DNA of 5,484 nucleotides from Oscillospiraceae bacterium. Its GTDB lineage: Bacteria > Bacillota > Clostridia > Oscillospirales > QAMX01. A program made the translations under genes and the position numbers. The DNA lies in assembly GCA_902772625.1 (NCBI GenBank), contig CACYBP010000141.1, positions 1-5,484 of the forward strand. The letters run 5' to 3'. The notes under the pieces were generated by a model. It worked only from the letters and a program-made list of their open reading frames with translations, was not told where the DNA came from and made no database searches. Below are positions 5,237-5,484 of the stretch, in pieces. Position 1 is the first letter of the stretch. Every line of letters starts with the position of its first letter.

Positions 5237-5484
5237 ATGAAAAAAGCGGCGGTAAAGTTATTGGCTTTCCTCTGTCTTGCGTTGATCCTGACTTCGGTTT
5301 TCTCAATAGGAGCCAGTGCTTCAGACGGAGCTGCTCCAGCGATCACGGTTCAGCCGAAGGCGGCGACCGTTGCCGCAGGAGCAAGCGCCACTTTTAAGGT
5401 TACGGCAGAGGGAACCGGACTTTCCTATCAATGGCAGTACAGCACAGATAATGGGTCGACCTGGAAAACGTGGAGCGGGAAGAC
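5237..5484 (+). CDS. Secreted protein with bacterial Ig-like domain (3' end off the window)
   Basis: Only the first 82 codons are present. Seen: a classical signal peptide with a basic start (MKKAAVK), a hydrophobic core (about 8-24) and an AxA site (A26-S27-A28) with cleavage predicted before S29; no lipobox, so not a lipoprotein. The mature start is a short Ala-rich stretch followed by an Ig-like strand pattern, ITVQPKAATVAAGASATF (36-53), then LSYQWQYSTDNGSTW (62-76). In clostridial surface proteins this kind of module is commonly found in tandem in large cell-wall or adhesin-like proteins (family knowledge). The enzymatic or binding role must lie beyond the window and cannot be given. The ATG at 5237 is chosen over an overlapping ATG at 5230 in another frame, because only this frame gives the signal peptide; AGAGGG lies about 8 nt upstream. 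The first codons are visibly more A/T-rich than the minus-strand genes. Confidence 0.85.
   Translation, partial: MKKAAVKLLAFLCLALILTSVFSIGASASDGAAPAITVQPKAATVAAGASATFKVTAEGTGLSYQWQYSTDNGSTWKTWSGK

Noticed and set aside
5011..5397. Plus-strand frame of 128 codons overlapping the secreted protein start
   Set aside because: It begins before the promoter of the right-hand gene and is in a different frame. The frame starting at 5237 gives a textbook signal peptide and an Ig-like domain.

Overview
The window comes from a GC-rich anaerobic Firmicute, most likely a member of the Clostridia. The main clues are a T-box leader RNA (a mainly Firmicute mechanism), strong AGGAGG-type ribosome binding sites, consensus sigma-A promoters, an oxygen-sensitive anaerobic sulfatase-maturase homologue, and a secreted protein with a clostridial-style Ig-like domain. 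No genus can be named from the sequence alone.

Layout: five genes lie on the minus strand in three transcription units, and one partial gene reads outward on the plus strand at the right edge. Reading the minus strand from right to left: (1) promoter 5022-5050, T-box leader about 4726-5015, a sodium:solute symporter (3092-4657), a PaaI-type hotdog thioesterase 12 nt downstream (2684-3079), and an intrinsic terminator (2641-2670). (2) A perfect TTGACA/TATAAT promoter (2594-2622), a zinc-ribbon plus four-helix membrane protein of unknown function (1964-2566), and a terminator (1921-1954). (3) An extended -10 promoter (1883-1911), a dienelactone-hydrolase family protein (1075-1842), and then, after 37 nt with no terminator, a radical SAM/SPASM enzyme of the anaerobic sulfatase-maturase family starting at GTG 1037 and running off the left edge. 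On the plus strand, a promoter (5155-5184) drives a signal-peptide protein with a bacterial Ig-like domain (from 5237), cut by the right edge.

The most interesting element is the T-box. Its antiterminator, competing terminator and stem I landmarks can all be read directly. It places an SSS symporter and a thioesterase under control of an uncharged tRNA, which implies that the symporter carries an amino acid or a related compound. The UGGU bulge calls for a tRNA with discriminator A73. The specifier loop can be read as UAC (Tyr) by spacing, with AUU (Ile) and UUA (Leu) as overlapping alternatives. The intergenic space between the T-box promoter and the divergent secreted-protein promoter also holds several inverted repeats, including a 9-mer present in inverted orientation just downstream of both predicted transcription starts.
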